Source: Planctomycetaceae bacterium (GTDB taxonomy: Bacteria > Planctomycetota > Planctomycetia > Pirellulales > Pirellulaceae). Taken from it: a stretch of 9,219 nucleotides of DNA. The notes beneath the pieces were generated by a model. The model was not told where the DNA came from and did no database searches. It was given only the letters and a program-made list of their open reading frames with translations. The stretch covers positions 1 to 9,219 of the forward strand of contig PADE01000017.1 of NCBI GenBank assembly GCA_002702965.1, given 5' to 3'. Positions 1 through 6,939 of this stretch are shown in pieces. Positions within the stretch are counted from its first letter, which is position 1. Every line of letters starts with the position of its first letter. A program made the position numbers and the translations under genes.

Positions 1-680
1 ACGTCCACCACGGTGCCGGTCGGCGTCTGTTCGATCACGCGCCGCAACTCGTCCCCCACCAACTCCTGGGGCTTGCCGCTGACCGCGATGCGCAAGTTCT
101 GCGCCCAGTCCTCGCCGTGGGTCGGCTTGGTGCCGCGCACCACGATCATGCGGTGCGCGTCCGGGCTGTCCCAAACGCTCAAGTACTTCCCATCAAACTG
201 CTTCTGCCGCACGTAGCCCTCCGCCACCTCGGGACGATCGGCCTCGGCGTGGTACCCGGCCTTGACGAGGCGGGCGTAGAGCTCGTCCTGCTCGGTCAAG
301 CTGTCGCCCCGGAAGGGCCGCAGGGCCGCCTGGCTCAGCGCGTTCTGCCAGGACCACTGGTGCCCCGGCACCTTGTCCAGCAGGTGGCTGATCGAGTCTG
401 CGAGCCCCCCGCCCAGGTGCGCGTGCTGCTTGTGCAACGCGTGCGTCAGGGTCGCGCGCGTCGCGTTGCTCAGGTCCTCCATCGCCAGCGGCTCGAGGTA
501 CCCGGGCAGCTGCCCGCCCATCAGTATCTTGTGCGCGTGCTTGCGGAGCTTTTCGTAGTCGGCCTTTGTGCCCTTGGCGGCCCATTGCAGAAGCTTGCGC
601 TTCTCGCGCGGGACCTTGGCTCTGGCGACCTTGCGGTGCTTGCGCTCGCGGCTCTTGCTTCGGCTTCTGTATCTAGGCAT
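1..680 (-). CDS. Class 3 lipase-like protein, N-terminal part (runs off left edge)
   Basis: An open minus-strand frame from ATG at 680 gives 226 complete residues and continues past base 1. Residues 1-29 are strongly basic and R/S-rich (starts MPRYRSRSKSRERK), suggesting nucleic-acid binding or nuclear targeting. Residues about 30-120 look helical and charged. From about 155 the pattern fits the start of a class 3 (alpha/beta-hydrolase) lipase domain: a strand at VIVVRGT-like residues 178-184 (MIVVRGT), DWAQNL at 191-196, then a helix and TGTVVDV at the edge. In that family this strand leads straight into the G-x-S-x-G nucleophile elbow, which would lie just outside the window, so catalytic competence cannot be judged. 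Such lipases hydrolyse acyl esters of lipids; in a virus a role in membrane penetration or exit is inferred. Two in-frame ATGs at 707 and 710 would add 9-10 residues and overlap the ATPase start; 680 was chosen because it avoids the overlap. Adenain-like site matches LMGG (53-56) and LGGG (89-92) precede the lipase domain. Confidence 0.75.
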   Translation of the reverse strand, partial: MPRYRSRSKSRERKHRKVARAKVPREKRKLLQWAAKGTKADYEKLRKHAHKILMGGQLPGYLEPLAMEDLSNATRATLTHALHKQHAHLGGGLADSISHLLDKVPGHQWSWQNALSQAALRPFRGDSLTEQDELYARLVKAGYHAEADRPEVAEGYVRQKQFDGKYLSVWDSPDAHRMIVVRGTKPTHGEDWAQNLRIAVSGKPQELVGDELRRVIEQTPTGTVVD

Positions 681-708
681 TAGTCGGTCCTTTATTAGTA
701 AAGGCATC
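681..708. promoter_or_regulatory. Divergent spacer with perfect hairpin palindrome
   Basis: These 28 bp separate the start of the minus-strand lipase-like gene (680) from the plus-strand ATPase start (709), so both promoters or leader signals must lie here or inside the neighbouring genes. Bases 689-704 form a perfect inverted repeat, CCTTTA-TTAG-TAAAGG, with a 6-bp stem and 4-base loop. Because it is symmetric, it puts AAAGG upstream of both start codons (4 bases before the ATPase ATG, further from the lipase ATG). That resembles a weak Shine-Dalgarno sequence, but most other genes here lack one, so a shared operator or promoter element is an equally good reading. The function is inferred. 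Confidence 0.45.
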
Positions 709-1749
709 ATGTTAACGCTCGTCAAGGAAGGCAAGAACGCCAACGCAATCGTACCCATTGTCGGCACGACTGGCAAGGCTCGAGCGCGGCCAATCGCGAC
801 CGTCTACTTCACGCACAGCCTCAAGGACGACAACAAGAACGATGCGCCGTGCGCGCCCACGCTGACGCTGCACCGGAGCCACATTAAGAAGGTGAACCAG
901 ATCTCGGAGCACGAGTACCACGAGATTTGCAAGATGATCGACACGGGCGAGGAGCCCGAGGTCGGGCACCCTTTGCGCAAGGCCTACTGGGACGTCCGCG
1001 ACCGGTACGAGACGTCGCTGATGCGCGAGATGTACATCGGGGACCAGCCGGACATCAAGTTCCAGCTGGACTTCCCCAAGGCCGTGAAGGACTGGCCGGG
1101 CACCATGACGCTCTTCGGCAGCTCGGGCGCCGGCAAGACCTATTTCCTGGTGGCGATGATCGAGCGCTACCTCAAGTCCGTCAGCACGGGCTCGAGCATC
1201 CGGCCCATCATCTGGCTCAGCCCGGAGGAGAAGATCGACAAGACGCTCGCGCCGCTGAAGAAGCCGCGCTGGAACAACTACTACCACGGCATCGATATCT
1301 CCGAGAAGGCCGTCAAGGAGTCCAAGGTGGGCGCCGAGGAGTACTTCAAGAAGCACGTGCAGTCCGCCATCGAGAAGCACGGCGAGAACGCGCTGATCGC
1401 CTTTGACGATTTCGTGGACGCCGCACACGGCATGTACCCGCTCCTCGAGCGCCTGTATAACTCCAGCCTGCGGACCGCGCGGCACATGAACTCGGGCATA
1501 TTCAGCCTGCAGCACACGTACGCCGGGCACCGCGCCACCAGCCAGAGCCTGCAAAGCAACCGCTACGTCGTGTTCTTCCCCCGGAGCCAGCAGCAGCGCT
1601 GCATCAGCTTCCTCAAGGACCACCTGGGCCTGGGCGTGCCCGAAGCCAAAGTTGTCGTGAAGCGATTCGCGAGCCTCGACCGGTCGATGATCGTCCAGAT
1701 GCACTCGCCCGTGTGCATGTTCAATAGCAAGTACCTTCTCTTGATATAA
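709..1749 (+). CDS. A32-like genome-packaging ATPase
   Basis: This 346-residue protein fits the HerA/FtsK-superfamily packaging ATPase (A32-like) that pumps viral DNA into preformed capsids in Polintons, virophages and nucleocytoplasmic large DNA viruses. Residues 1-125 form a family-variable N-terminal region. The Walker A loop is GSSGAGKT at 137-144, preceded by a strand (TMTLF). Walker B is LIAFDD at 229-234, with two acidic residues. The next strand carries FSLQHTY (265-271), the usual sensor position. It is followed by S-x-S-L-Q-S-N-R-Y-V-V-F-F-P-R (278-292), the diagnostic tail seen in the family as a serine/leucine/asparagine run, a hydrophobic strand and a conserved arginine. ATG 709 was chosen because the upstream in-frame stretch overlaps the lipase-like gene and has only a GTG start. 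A purine sits at -3. The TAA at 1747-1749 lies 20 bp from the convergent stop of the next gene, with no terminator hairpin between. Codon use is strongly GC-ending, with only two ATA codons. Confidence 0.92.
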   Translation: MLTLVKEGKNANAIVPIVGTTGKARARPIATVYFTHSLKDDNKNDAPCAPTLTLHRSHIKKVNQISEHEYHEICKMIDTGEEPEVGHPLRKAYWDVRDRYETSLMREMYIGDQPDIKFQLDFPKAVKDWPGTMTLFGSSGAGKTYFLVAMIERYLKSVSTGSSIRPIIWLSPEEKIDKTLAPLKKPRWNNYYHGIDISEKAVKESKVGAEEYFKKHVQSAIEKHGENALIAFDDFVDAAHGMYPLLERLYNSSLRTARHMNSGIFSLQHTYAGHRATSQSLQSNRYVVFFPRSQQQRCISFLKDHLGLGVPEAKVVVKRFASLDRSMIVQMHSPVCMFNSKYLLLI

Positions 1750-1769
1750 ACACGCGTAATTAGAGAACT

Positions 1770-4700
1770 TTAACTGAACCTGGCGCCCTGGACGCGCTTG
1801 ATGAGCTTGAGCACCGAGCCCACGTCCTTCATGCCGCGCGCGGGCGGGTACTTCTTCACCTGCTCCTTGTACTGGCTGTCCACCTTCTTCCGGAACTCGC
1901 GCCGGGCGGCGTCGCGCTCCTTCTTCGGCATCTTCTTGGTCTTTGCCTTGTGCTCGCGCACCAGCTTGTCGCGGTGGGCCCGGAGCGACGCCAGCTTGGT
2001 CTTGCGCGCGTCGGTGTAGCGTTTGCGCGCGGCGCTGATGCCCGACTTGCGCGCCTTGGGCTTCGCCTTGGTCGCGAGGGCCCTGGCGATCTCGCGCAGC
2101 GCACCGGTGCCCGCGGCGCTGGCCTGTCCGCTCGCCTGCCCGCTTGATACGGGCGCGCTGGCGGTTGCCGGGGCGCTCACGTTCACGCTCTGGGTGCCCA
2201 CGGGCCCGCCCGCCGGCCGGTAGTCGGGCACGATGCGGCGGTACCCGCTCGGCGCTTCTTCCGGGCGCTGCCGCCGGCTCGGCGCTGCTTTCGCCCTAGG
2301 CGCCCGGAAGGACACCGACTTGGACGACGGCTGGAGCACGCGCTTCGGCTCGGACGGGTGCGGCGCCGCGGCGCTTGCCTCGCGTGACTCGAGCGTCCTG
2401 GTCGGTTCGGACGGCATCGGGAACGCGGCACTTTCCTCGCGTGACTCGAGCATCGGCCTATCTTCTGACTCGACCGGGAACGCGACACTCGTCTCGGCGG
2501 GCTCGAGCACCGGCTGGTCTGGGAACGTGAGGTGTGTCGGGTCCGCAAACTCTAATTCAATGGGCTTTGGCTTCGGCACAACGGGCTTCGGCGCTGGCTT
2601 CGGCTCAGGCATTGCCGGCTTTGGCTCCGGGCTTACGTCCGGGGCTGGGGGCTCCGGCTTGGGCACCGGGAACGCGGCACTCGTCTCGGCGGACTCGAGC
2701 ATCGGTTGGTCTGGGAATGTGAGGCGCGTCGGGTCCGCAAACTCTAATTCAATGGGCTCCGGCTCATCGTGCAGATCCTGCCTCTTGTCGCCCATGCCGT
2801 CGTCAGGCGCGGGCCGCTTCTCCCCTACCTCCTCGGCTGGCGGCGCCATCGACGCATCGGCCTGTGTTTGTGGGCGCTCTGGGGGCCTCACTGGCGGCAC
2901 CTTAATCTGTATCGGGTCTAGGAAGTCCCCCATGAGGTCGGACAGGGGACTAGGCTCCGCGCCCACGTGCCCCGTCGCCTGCAGGGCGTTGCTCGAGAGG
3001 ATTTCCGCCTCGTGGGCGGGCATGTCGGCGGTGGCCTCGTTTACCGTGTCCATAAAGCTTGAGCTCTGGGGTCGGCGGTTGGCGCCAAAGTCGAACTTGA
3101 GCCCGCTGATATCGATGTTGCTGTGGTCGGCGCCGGAGCCCGCAAAGTGGAACGGCTCGCTCGGCCCAAGCGCCTGCATGTTGGCGGCGGCCGAGGCCCT
3201 GCGCTTCGCCTGGTTCTGCATCGCGTGCCTGCTCCACTGGGCGGCATCGGCGGTGGTCGTGGGCTTCCACCCACCGGAGGGCACCCGGGTTGCCGGCGGC
3301 ATGTAGCCCTGCACGCCGGCGTCGCCCGCGGCGATGTCGTGGAAGCCCTGCTCCGCGCTCGCGCGCCCCACCTTCGGCTCGAATAGCCGCGTGGGCAAGT
3401 CCGCCCGGCTCGCCGGTTTCCGGATGTCCTGCTGCTTGGACGGGGGCACACCCGCCTCGGTCTGCCACCACTCGTAGCTCACGGGCATGCCGTGTGCCGT
3501 GCTTACGTCCTCGGCGGCGCGCTTGGTGCTCTCCTCGGGCACTGGGGCCTCGGCTGCCTGCGGCACGTCCTTGTCGGCCCAGTCGATGTCCTGTGCCGGG
3601 CGCTCCGGGCGCGAGTACGGTTGCCTGCTCGCACGGTCGAGGGGCGTTTGTCGCCTGCCGCGCAGGGGCCCCCCTTCAAAGAACGACCCCTCGTGGGCCT
3701 GCCTCTGCGCACGCGCCTGTGCCGGGGTCAACCCCGCCTCCACTTCGGGCGCCGGGATAACCATAGTGCCCTTTGCCAGCTTCGCGGGTGGCGCCACAGC
3801 CCGCTGCTTCTCCTGAATGCTTAGAGGCACCTGCTCTTGCAGCGACTTTGCCAACTGTTGCTGATTCTCAAAGATCGTGCCGCGGCTTGACAGACGCTTT
3901 AGCTGGGCAAACTCCTTGTCGACATCTTCGCGAAATGCGCCTCGTTCGGCCAGAGCCGCCTTGTTCGCCTTTGCGATTGCCTTGGGCCCCGGCCTGCGTT
4001 CCGACGAACTCGGCAGGAACTCTTGCCGCTGGGCCGGCTCGTAGTCCAGAGCGTCGTCGACATCCTCGTCGCCGCGCTTTGTGCTCTCTTTGGGCTGATC
4101 GGCATCATACGGCATCTGAACCGCTTCCCGGGCCAGCCGGCGGTCGCTCTTCTTGGGCACGATCGGGGCCTGCGCCGAAGCGACCGGCAACCCGACGTCG
4201 GCCTCAGTCGCAAACGTGGCAACGGTGGGCTCGAAGGGCACCATCTCCCGGCCCTTCTTCTCGCGCTCCGCGTAGCTGAGACCCGCGGGCACGATCGCCC
4301 GGTCGGATCCGGTCACCCGTGGTCCGGCAGCACTTTCGTGGGGCAGCCACCTGAGCTTCTTCTCGCCCCTCTGGGGGCCGTAGCCCGGCAGCGGCTTTGC
4401 CTGGCGGTGCTCGTAGGGAACCACGCGGTGGGCCGCCTTGTACTCGGCCTGCGTAAAGTACTGCCGCTCGCCGGTGCTGGTCCACTGGGGCCTGCCGCGG
4501 ACGGCGGGTGCCGCCTCGATCGTCTGGGGCACGCTCGGCCTTTCGGGCTCGCGCCCCAAAGCGCCCTGCGCCTCTGCGAGGTCGGCTCCGCGTTGCTGGC
4601 GCCGGCGTGCGCGCAGGGCCGCGGGGTCGCTAAAGTCCCCGAGCCACCGCCTCGTGTGCCGGGGCCCCCGGGCCTCCGAGAGGAACTCCTCGACGGGCTC

Positions 4701-5048
4701 GGCGGTTCTGCGCGCGTACTCGGATCTCTCCCGGGCCGTCGCGCCGCGTCTGCGGGCCCCCAGCTGCCCGTGCCCCTTGAGGGTGAGCGGGCCGCGAGCC
4801 ATCGGTCCGTACCCGCGCTCCTCGAGCAGCATGTGCCCCGGGTGCTTCTTGCCGCGCCTGCGGTCCTTCTCCGAGTAGTAGCTCGGCACGTCGTAGGGCA
4901 AATCCGGGCGTACCGTGGAATGCCCCTTGCGCTTGCGATCGAGCTCGGCCCATTCTCGTCGGATGTCCCTAGCCGATCGCTTGCTGTGCCTATTTAATGC
5001 GCCACCACTCAGACTTGCGTAACCTACGGTACGTGCGCGTTGGTACAT
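1770..5048 (-). CDS. Large repeat-bearing basic/disordered protein, probable virion component
   Basis: No family is recognised. The uninterrupted frame gives 1092 residues from ATG 5048. An upstream in-frame extension to 5156 would overlap the next gene and is unlikely. Residues 1-155 are rich in Arg/Lys (e.g. KDRRRGKKHP at 61-70), and residues 985-1090 form a Lys/Arg-rich, probably helical tail; both suit DNA or RNA binding. The middle is low-complexity, rich in Ala, Pro, Glu, Ser and Gln, with short conserved-looking islands such as ISGLKFDFGANRRP (647-660). ESTKRxxEDV occurs twice (321-330, 506-515). Residues 765-923 hold repeats: a 64-residue duplication, a Pro-Lys/Pro-Glu tract (797-829) and a 19-residue unit. 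Candidate adenain-type sites are LSGG|A (13-17), LKGHG (90-94) and LPGYG (220-224). Its place between the ATPase and capsid genes suggests a core, tegument or scaffold protein. That role is inference; the coding call is firm because structure and composition are coherent only in this frame. Confidence 0.8.
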   Translation of the reverse strand: MYQRARTVGYASLSGGALNRHSKRSARDIRREWAELDRKRKGHSTVRPDLPYDVPSYYSEKDRRRGKKHPGHMLLEERGYGPMARGPLTLKGHGQLGARRRGATARERSEYARRTAEPVEEFLSEARGPRHTRRWLGDFSDPAALRARRRQQRGADLAEAQGALGREPERPSVPQTIEAAPAVRGRPQWTSTGERQYFTQAEYKAAHRVVPYEHRQAKPLPGYGPQRGEKKLRWLPHESAAGPRVTGSDRAIVPAGLSYAEREKKGREMVPFEPTVATFATEADVGLPVASAQAPIVPKKSDRRLAREAVQMPYDADQPKESTKRGDEDVDDALDYEPAQRQEFLPSSSERRPGPKAIAKANKAALAERGAFREDVDKEFAQLKRLSSRGTIFENQQQLAKSLQEQVPLSIQEKQRAVAPPAKLAKGTMVIPAPEVEAGLTPAQARAQRQAHEGSFFEGGPLRGRRQTPLDRASRQPYSRPERPAQDIDWADKDVPQAAEAPVPEESTKRAAEDVSTAHGMPVSYEWWQTEAGVPPSKQQDIRKPASRADLPTRLFEPKVGRASAEQGFHDIAAGDAGVQGYMPPATRVPSGGWKPTTTADAAQWSRHAMQNQAKRRASAAANMQALGPSEPFHFAGSGADHSNIDISGLKFDFGANRRPQSSSFMDTVNEATADMPAHEAEILSSNALQATGHVGAEPSPLSDLMGDFLDPIQIKVPPVRPPERPQTQADASMAPPAEEVGEKRPAPDDGMGDKRQDLHDEPEPIELEFADPTRLTFPDQPMLESAETSAAFPVPKPEPPAPDVSPEPKPAMPEPKPAPKPVVPKPKPIELEFADPTHLTFPDQPVLEPAETSVAFPVESEDRPMLESREESAAFPMPSEPTRTLESREASAAAPHPSEPKRVLQPSSKSVSFRAPRAKAAPSRRQRPEEAPSGYRRIVPDYRPAGGPVGTQSVNVSAPATASAPVSSGQASGQASAAGTGALREIARALATKAKPKARKSGISAARKRYTDARKTKLASLRAHRDKLVREHKAKTKKMPKKERDAARREFRKKVDSQYKEQVKKYPPARGMKDVGSVLKLIKRVQGARFS
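2280..2507 (-). repeat. Tandem 57-bp coding repeat (four copies of a 19-residue unit)
   Basis: Within the 1092-residue protein the motif L-E-S-x-E-x-S-A-A-F-P begins at residues 848, 867, 886 and 905, exactly 19 residues (57 bp) apart; a further copy at 784 lies in the larger duplication. The copies decay toward the C-terminus: LEPAETSVAFP, LESREESAAFP, LESREASAAAP, LQPSSKSVSFR. A conserved S/A-F-P core followed by a Ser/Glu/Pro linker suggests a short linear binding motif presented several times. Its partner is unknown. Confidence 0.8.
2473..2566 (-). repeat. Direct repeat, copy 2 of a 192-bp duplication
   Basis: This matches 2665-2758 at an offset of exactly 192 bp (64 codons), with seven differences over 94 bp by eye. 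It encodes PIELEFADPTHLTFPDQP and the following LEPAETSVAFP of the large minus-strand protein. Relative to the other copy, three differences are silent and four change a residue, so the duplication is fairly recent and not under obviously tight constraint. Confidence 0.9.
2665..2758 (-). repeat. Direct repeat, copy 1 of a 192-bp duplication
   Basis: This is the partner of 2473-2566 and encodes PIELEFADPTRLTFPDQP plus LESAETSAAFP (residues 765-794). The DNA between the copies encodes the Pro/Lys/Glu-rich linker (about residues 797-829). The in-frame spacing shows that the duplication preserved the reading frame. Confidence 0.9.
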
Positions 5049-5097
5049 CGGAAGTAATAATGTGTTTTTAATAACTAAAACACAATATCTTATTGCG
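5049..5097. promoter_or_regulatory. AT-rich bidirectional promoter spacer
   Basis: These 49 bp lie between the divergent starts of the 1092-residue gene (ATG 5048, minus) and the minor capsid-type gene (ATG 5098, plus). They stand out as strongly AT-rich against GC-rich genes on both sides, with the core TTTTTAATAACTAAAA at 5065-5080. No clear Shine-Dalgarno site precedes either ATG. By position it must contain, or overlap, the promoters of both genes. No recognised TATA consensus at a proper distance can be assigned with confidence. Confidence 0.55.
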
Positions 5098-6939
5098 ATG
5101 CAGTCAGCACCGATCCCACAAACACTCCAGGATGTCAGGCCCGTGGTGCGCAACATGCGGCCCGAAGGCTACGTGTTACAGACAGGGGGCAGTGCCACCC
5201 GTAAGGAGATTCGGATGGAGGGGTCGCAGAAGAACCCGCTCTTCCGGGTGACTGGAATCCCGTTGCACACGCATAACGCGACAGCGTTGCTGGAGGTCGA
5301 GATGAGCATGATAAACGAACCATTAGATGAATCGCGACGCCTCTCCGAAGCGGGGGAGTTCTCCGTCGATGCGCTAGACCTGGGGATAGGCGACTTCGTG
5401 GAGGCGTACAACGAGCAAGACGACCTGCTGCGAGATACCTTCAACTTGCAGCGCGCGATTGAGTTCGGGATCGGCACGGTCCAGCTCCAGCCCGAGAACT
5501 CCGTCAACTTCATATCCGAGCCGACACGCGCGATCGCCGAAATCCGTACGCTGGTGTCCGCGAACGACGCCCTGAAGACCATGACGTTCGTCGACAAGAC
5601 GTTTGCGTATATGAACCGCAAGGGCGTTGGCATAGATATAAATTTCCCGCCTGAGGTGTTTATACCGATACTCCCGGTGAACAACATGCACGTCGAGTCC
5701 AAGTTTGCGAGCCGCCTGCTTTCAGATACTACCAATATGATGCACCTTGAGTTCTGGAAAAGCGGGGTAGACCAGGCCGGTATGAACCCGATATACTCAC
5801 CGAAGCCGTTCAACGACTGGGACAGACCATCAAACTCTTACGTCGCGCTGAAGAACGAAGCTGGAGATGCCAATATGCCGTACAGCGTCGCGTATATCAA
5901 GGTCGGCTACGAGAAGAAGGTTCAAGTGAAGTTGAAGGGCGCTACAGTATACACCGACTGGGACGGCAGGGTGCCGTACGTGTACGACAACGCTTTGAAA
6001 ACCTATGTATTTGACGGTCCGGTAGATTTGAGATTCCAGGGCGAGTTCCAGTGCATCAACGACGGCAGCATACACGAGCACCTGTATCGTGCTGGCGGCG
6101 CCGGTAGTGCTGATCAGCAAAAGGCCGTGAATATTAAGCCCAACCAGGGCTTAGACTATATATCGTTCAGCATTACTAGGTTGCCGCACGCCGTAAGTAA
6201 GAGTGGCTTCTTCTACGTCAACGGTTCAGATTTTAGCCCGGAGAGACTGGGAAGACACAAAGACAGGTTCCACCATCCGAGACTCATCGTGGAGGGTCAC
6301 TTTAGGACGGAAGAGCTAGACGCTGCCACAAGTCTGCCTCCCGAGGCTGGGTTTGCGACCACCAATTTCCGGGCGGCCAACACGCAAGAGGCTGTCTACA
6401 AAGATGACTTCCAGAGACAGAGATGCGCGTGGCATGCCCCCATAGTGCGGTGGCCTGTCGGCTCTGACGTAGCCCTCTCGGGGCCGCTGCTATCCAAGCT
6501 GAACCTCCCCGACGCAATCGCCGCGGAAGATTGGGACGAACCCGCGGGTGGTGTCCTGAAGGCGTACGCAAGCGGGTTCGAGGCGGTCGCGAACGTTGCC
6601 CCACATAAGCCCTTGTCACAGTTTGCGCAACACACCATAACAAACGCGGTTACCCACTTCGAACCGTTGCTGAGGATAGAGCCAAGCAGCCGGACTCCTC
6701 TCATCCAGGCGGCAAACGGCGACCTTGATGAAAAGATAGACGAGGCGAACACCCTGTGGACTCAGGCGTTCCCGGTTTCGGTAAGAGCGGGCATGTACCC
6801 GTTCCCCGACGACCACTGCTTCCAGCACCGAGCGTGTCAGGGCATCGGAGCGGTTAGCGGCCAAATAGCTGAGGACGTGACCAAACTGGACAGCAGGCAT
6901 TCAAAATGCACATTCCGTTTGGAGAACAAGGGGATATAA
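5098..6939 (+). CDS. Probable minor capsid (penton-type) virion protein
   Basis: This 613-residue protein has no recognised motif, and the role is assigned mainly from context: directly upstream of the probable major capsid gene, same strand, touching or overlapping it, as the minor capsid gene is in Mavirus-like and Polinton-like modules. The sequence is soluble, without signal peptide or membrane segment, and rich in short beta-prone stretches such as GIDINFPPEVFIPILPV (about 179-195) and SYVALKNEAGDANMPYSVAY, as expected for a jelly-roll protein. Known penton-type proteins of these viruses are usually about 250-350 residues, so this one is nearly twice the usual size. It could be a fusion, a penton with an extra domain, or a second capsid protein. 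ATG 5098 was chosen; an in-frame GTG at 5062 would add 12 residues across the AT-rich spacer. It has 16 ATA codons against two in the ATPase gene. It ends with TAA at 6937-6939. Confidence 0.55.
   Translation: MQSAPIPQTLQDVRPVVRNMRPEGYVLQTGGSATRKEIRMEGSQKNPLFRVTGIPLHTHNATALLEVEMSMINEPLDESRRLSEAGEFSVDALDLGIGDFVEAYNEQDDLLRDTFNLQRAIEFGIGTVQLQPENSVNFISEPTRAIAEIRTLVSANDALKTMTFVDKTFAYMNRKGVGIDINFPPEVFIPILPVNNMHVESKFASRLLSDTTNMMHLEFWKSGVDQAGMNPIYSPKPFNDWDRPSNSYVALKNEAGDANMPYSVAYIKVGYEKKVQVKLKGATVYTDWDGRVPYVYDNALKTYVFDGPVDLRFQGEFQCINDGSIHEHLYRAGGAGSADQQKAVNIKPNQGLDYISFSITRLPHAVSKSGFFYVNGSDFSPERLGRHKDRFHHPRLIVEGHFRTEELDAATSLPPEAGFATTNFRAANTQEAVYKDDFQRQRCAWHAPIVRWPVGSDVALSGPLLSKLNLPDAIAAEDWDEPAGGVLKAYASGFEAVANVAPHKPLSQFAQHTITNAVTHFEPLLRIEPSSRTPLIQAANGDLDEKIDEANTLWTQAFPVSVRAGMYPFPDDHCFQHRACQGIGAVSGQIAEDVTKLDSRHSKCTFRLENKGI

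Noticed and set aside
193..585. A 130-codon minus-strand frame in the same region
   Set aside because: It is out of frame with the lipase-like protein and has the Arg/Ala/Gly-rich composition of a GC-rich shadow.
117..683. A 188-codon plus-strand frame at the left end
   Set aside because: The opposite strand holds a continuous 226-residue frame with a class 3 lipase pattern; this frame is Leu/Val/Arg-rich shadow sequence.
568..708. An N-terminal extension of the ATPase by 47 residues
   Set aside because: It would need a GTG start, overlap the divergent lipase-like gene and read through the 681-708 spacer; ATG 709 fits better.
712..1704. A 330-codon open frame on the minus strand opposite the ATPase
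   Set aside because: It is the antisense image of a gene with clear Walker motifs; its Val/Leu/Ala/Arg-rich composition is what GC-rich DNA gives in a shadow frame.
1750..1769. A possible bidirectional terminator between convergent stops
   Set aside because: No stem-loop or T-run is visible in these 20 bp; ACGCGT is only a 6-bp palindrome.
2280..2758. A CRISPR array or mobile-element repeat
   Set aside because: The repeats keep codon phase, lie inside one long gene and have no unique spacers or terminal inverted repeats.
2233..3306. A 357-codon Gly/Ser-rich open frame on the plus strand
   Set aside because: It lies wholly opposite the 1092-residue gene; the Gly/Ser richness mirrors Pro/Ala codons of the repeats, and the coherent basic ends and motifs are on the minus strand.
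4023..4997. A 324-codon open frame on the plus strand
   Set aside because: It is a shadow of the basic N-terminal part of the minus-strand gene, with no recognisable domain and no spacer or promoter of its own.
5049..5156. An N-terminal extension of the 1092-residue protein by 36 residues
   Set aside because: It would cross the AT-rich spacer and overlap the start of the divergent capsid-type gene; its sequence does not resemble the basic N-terminus.
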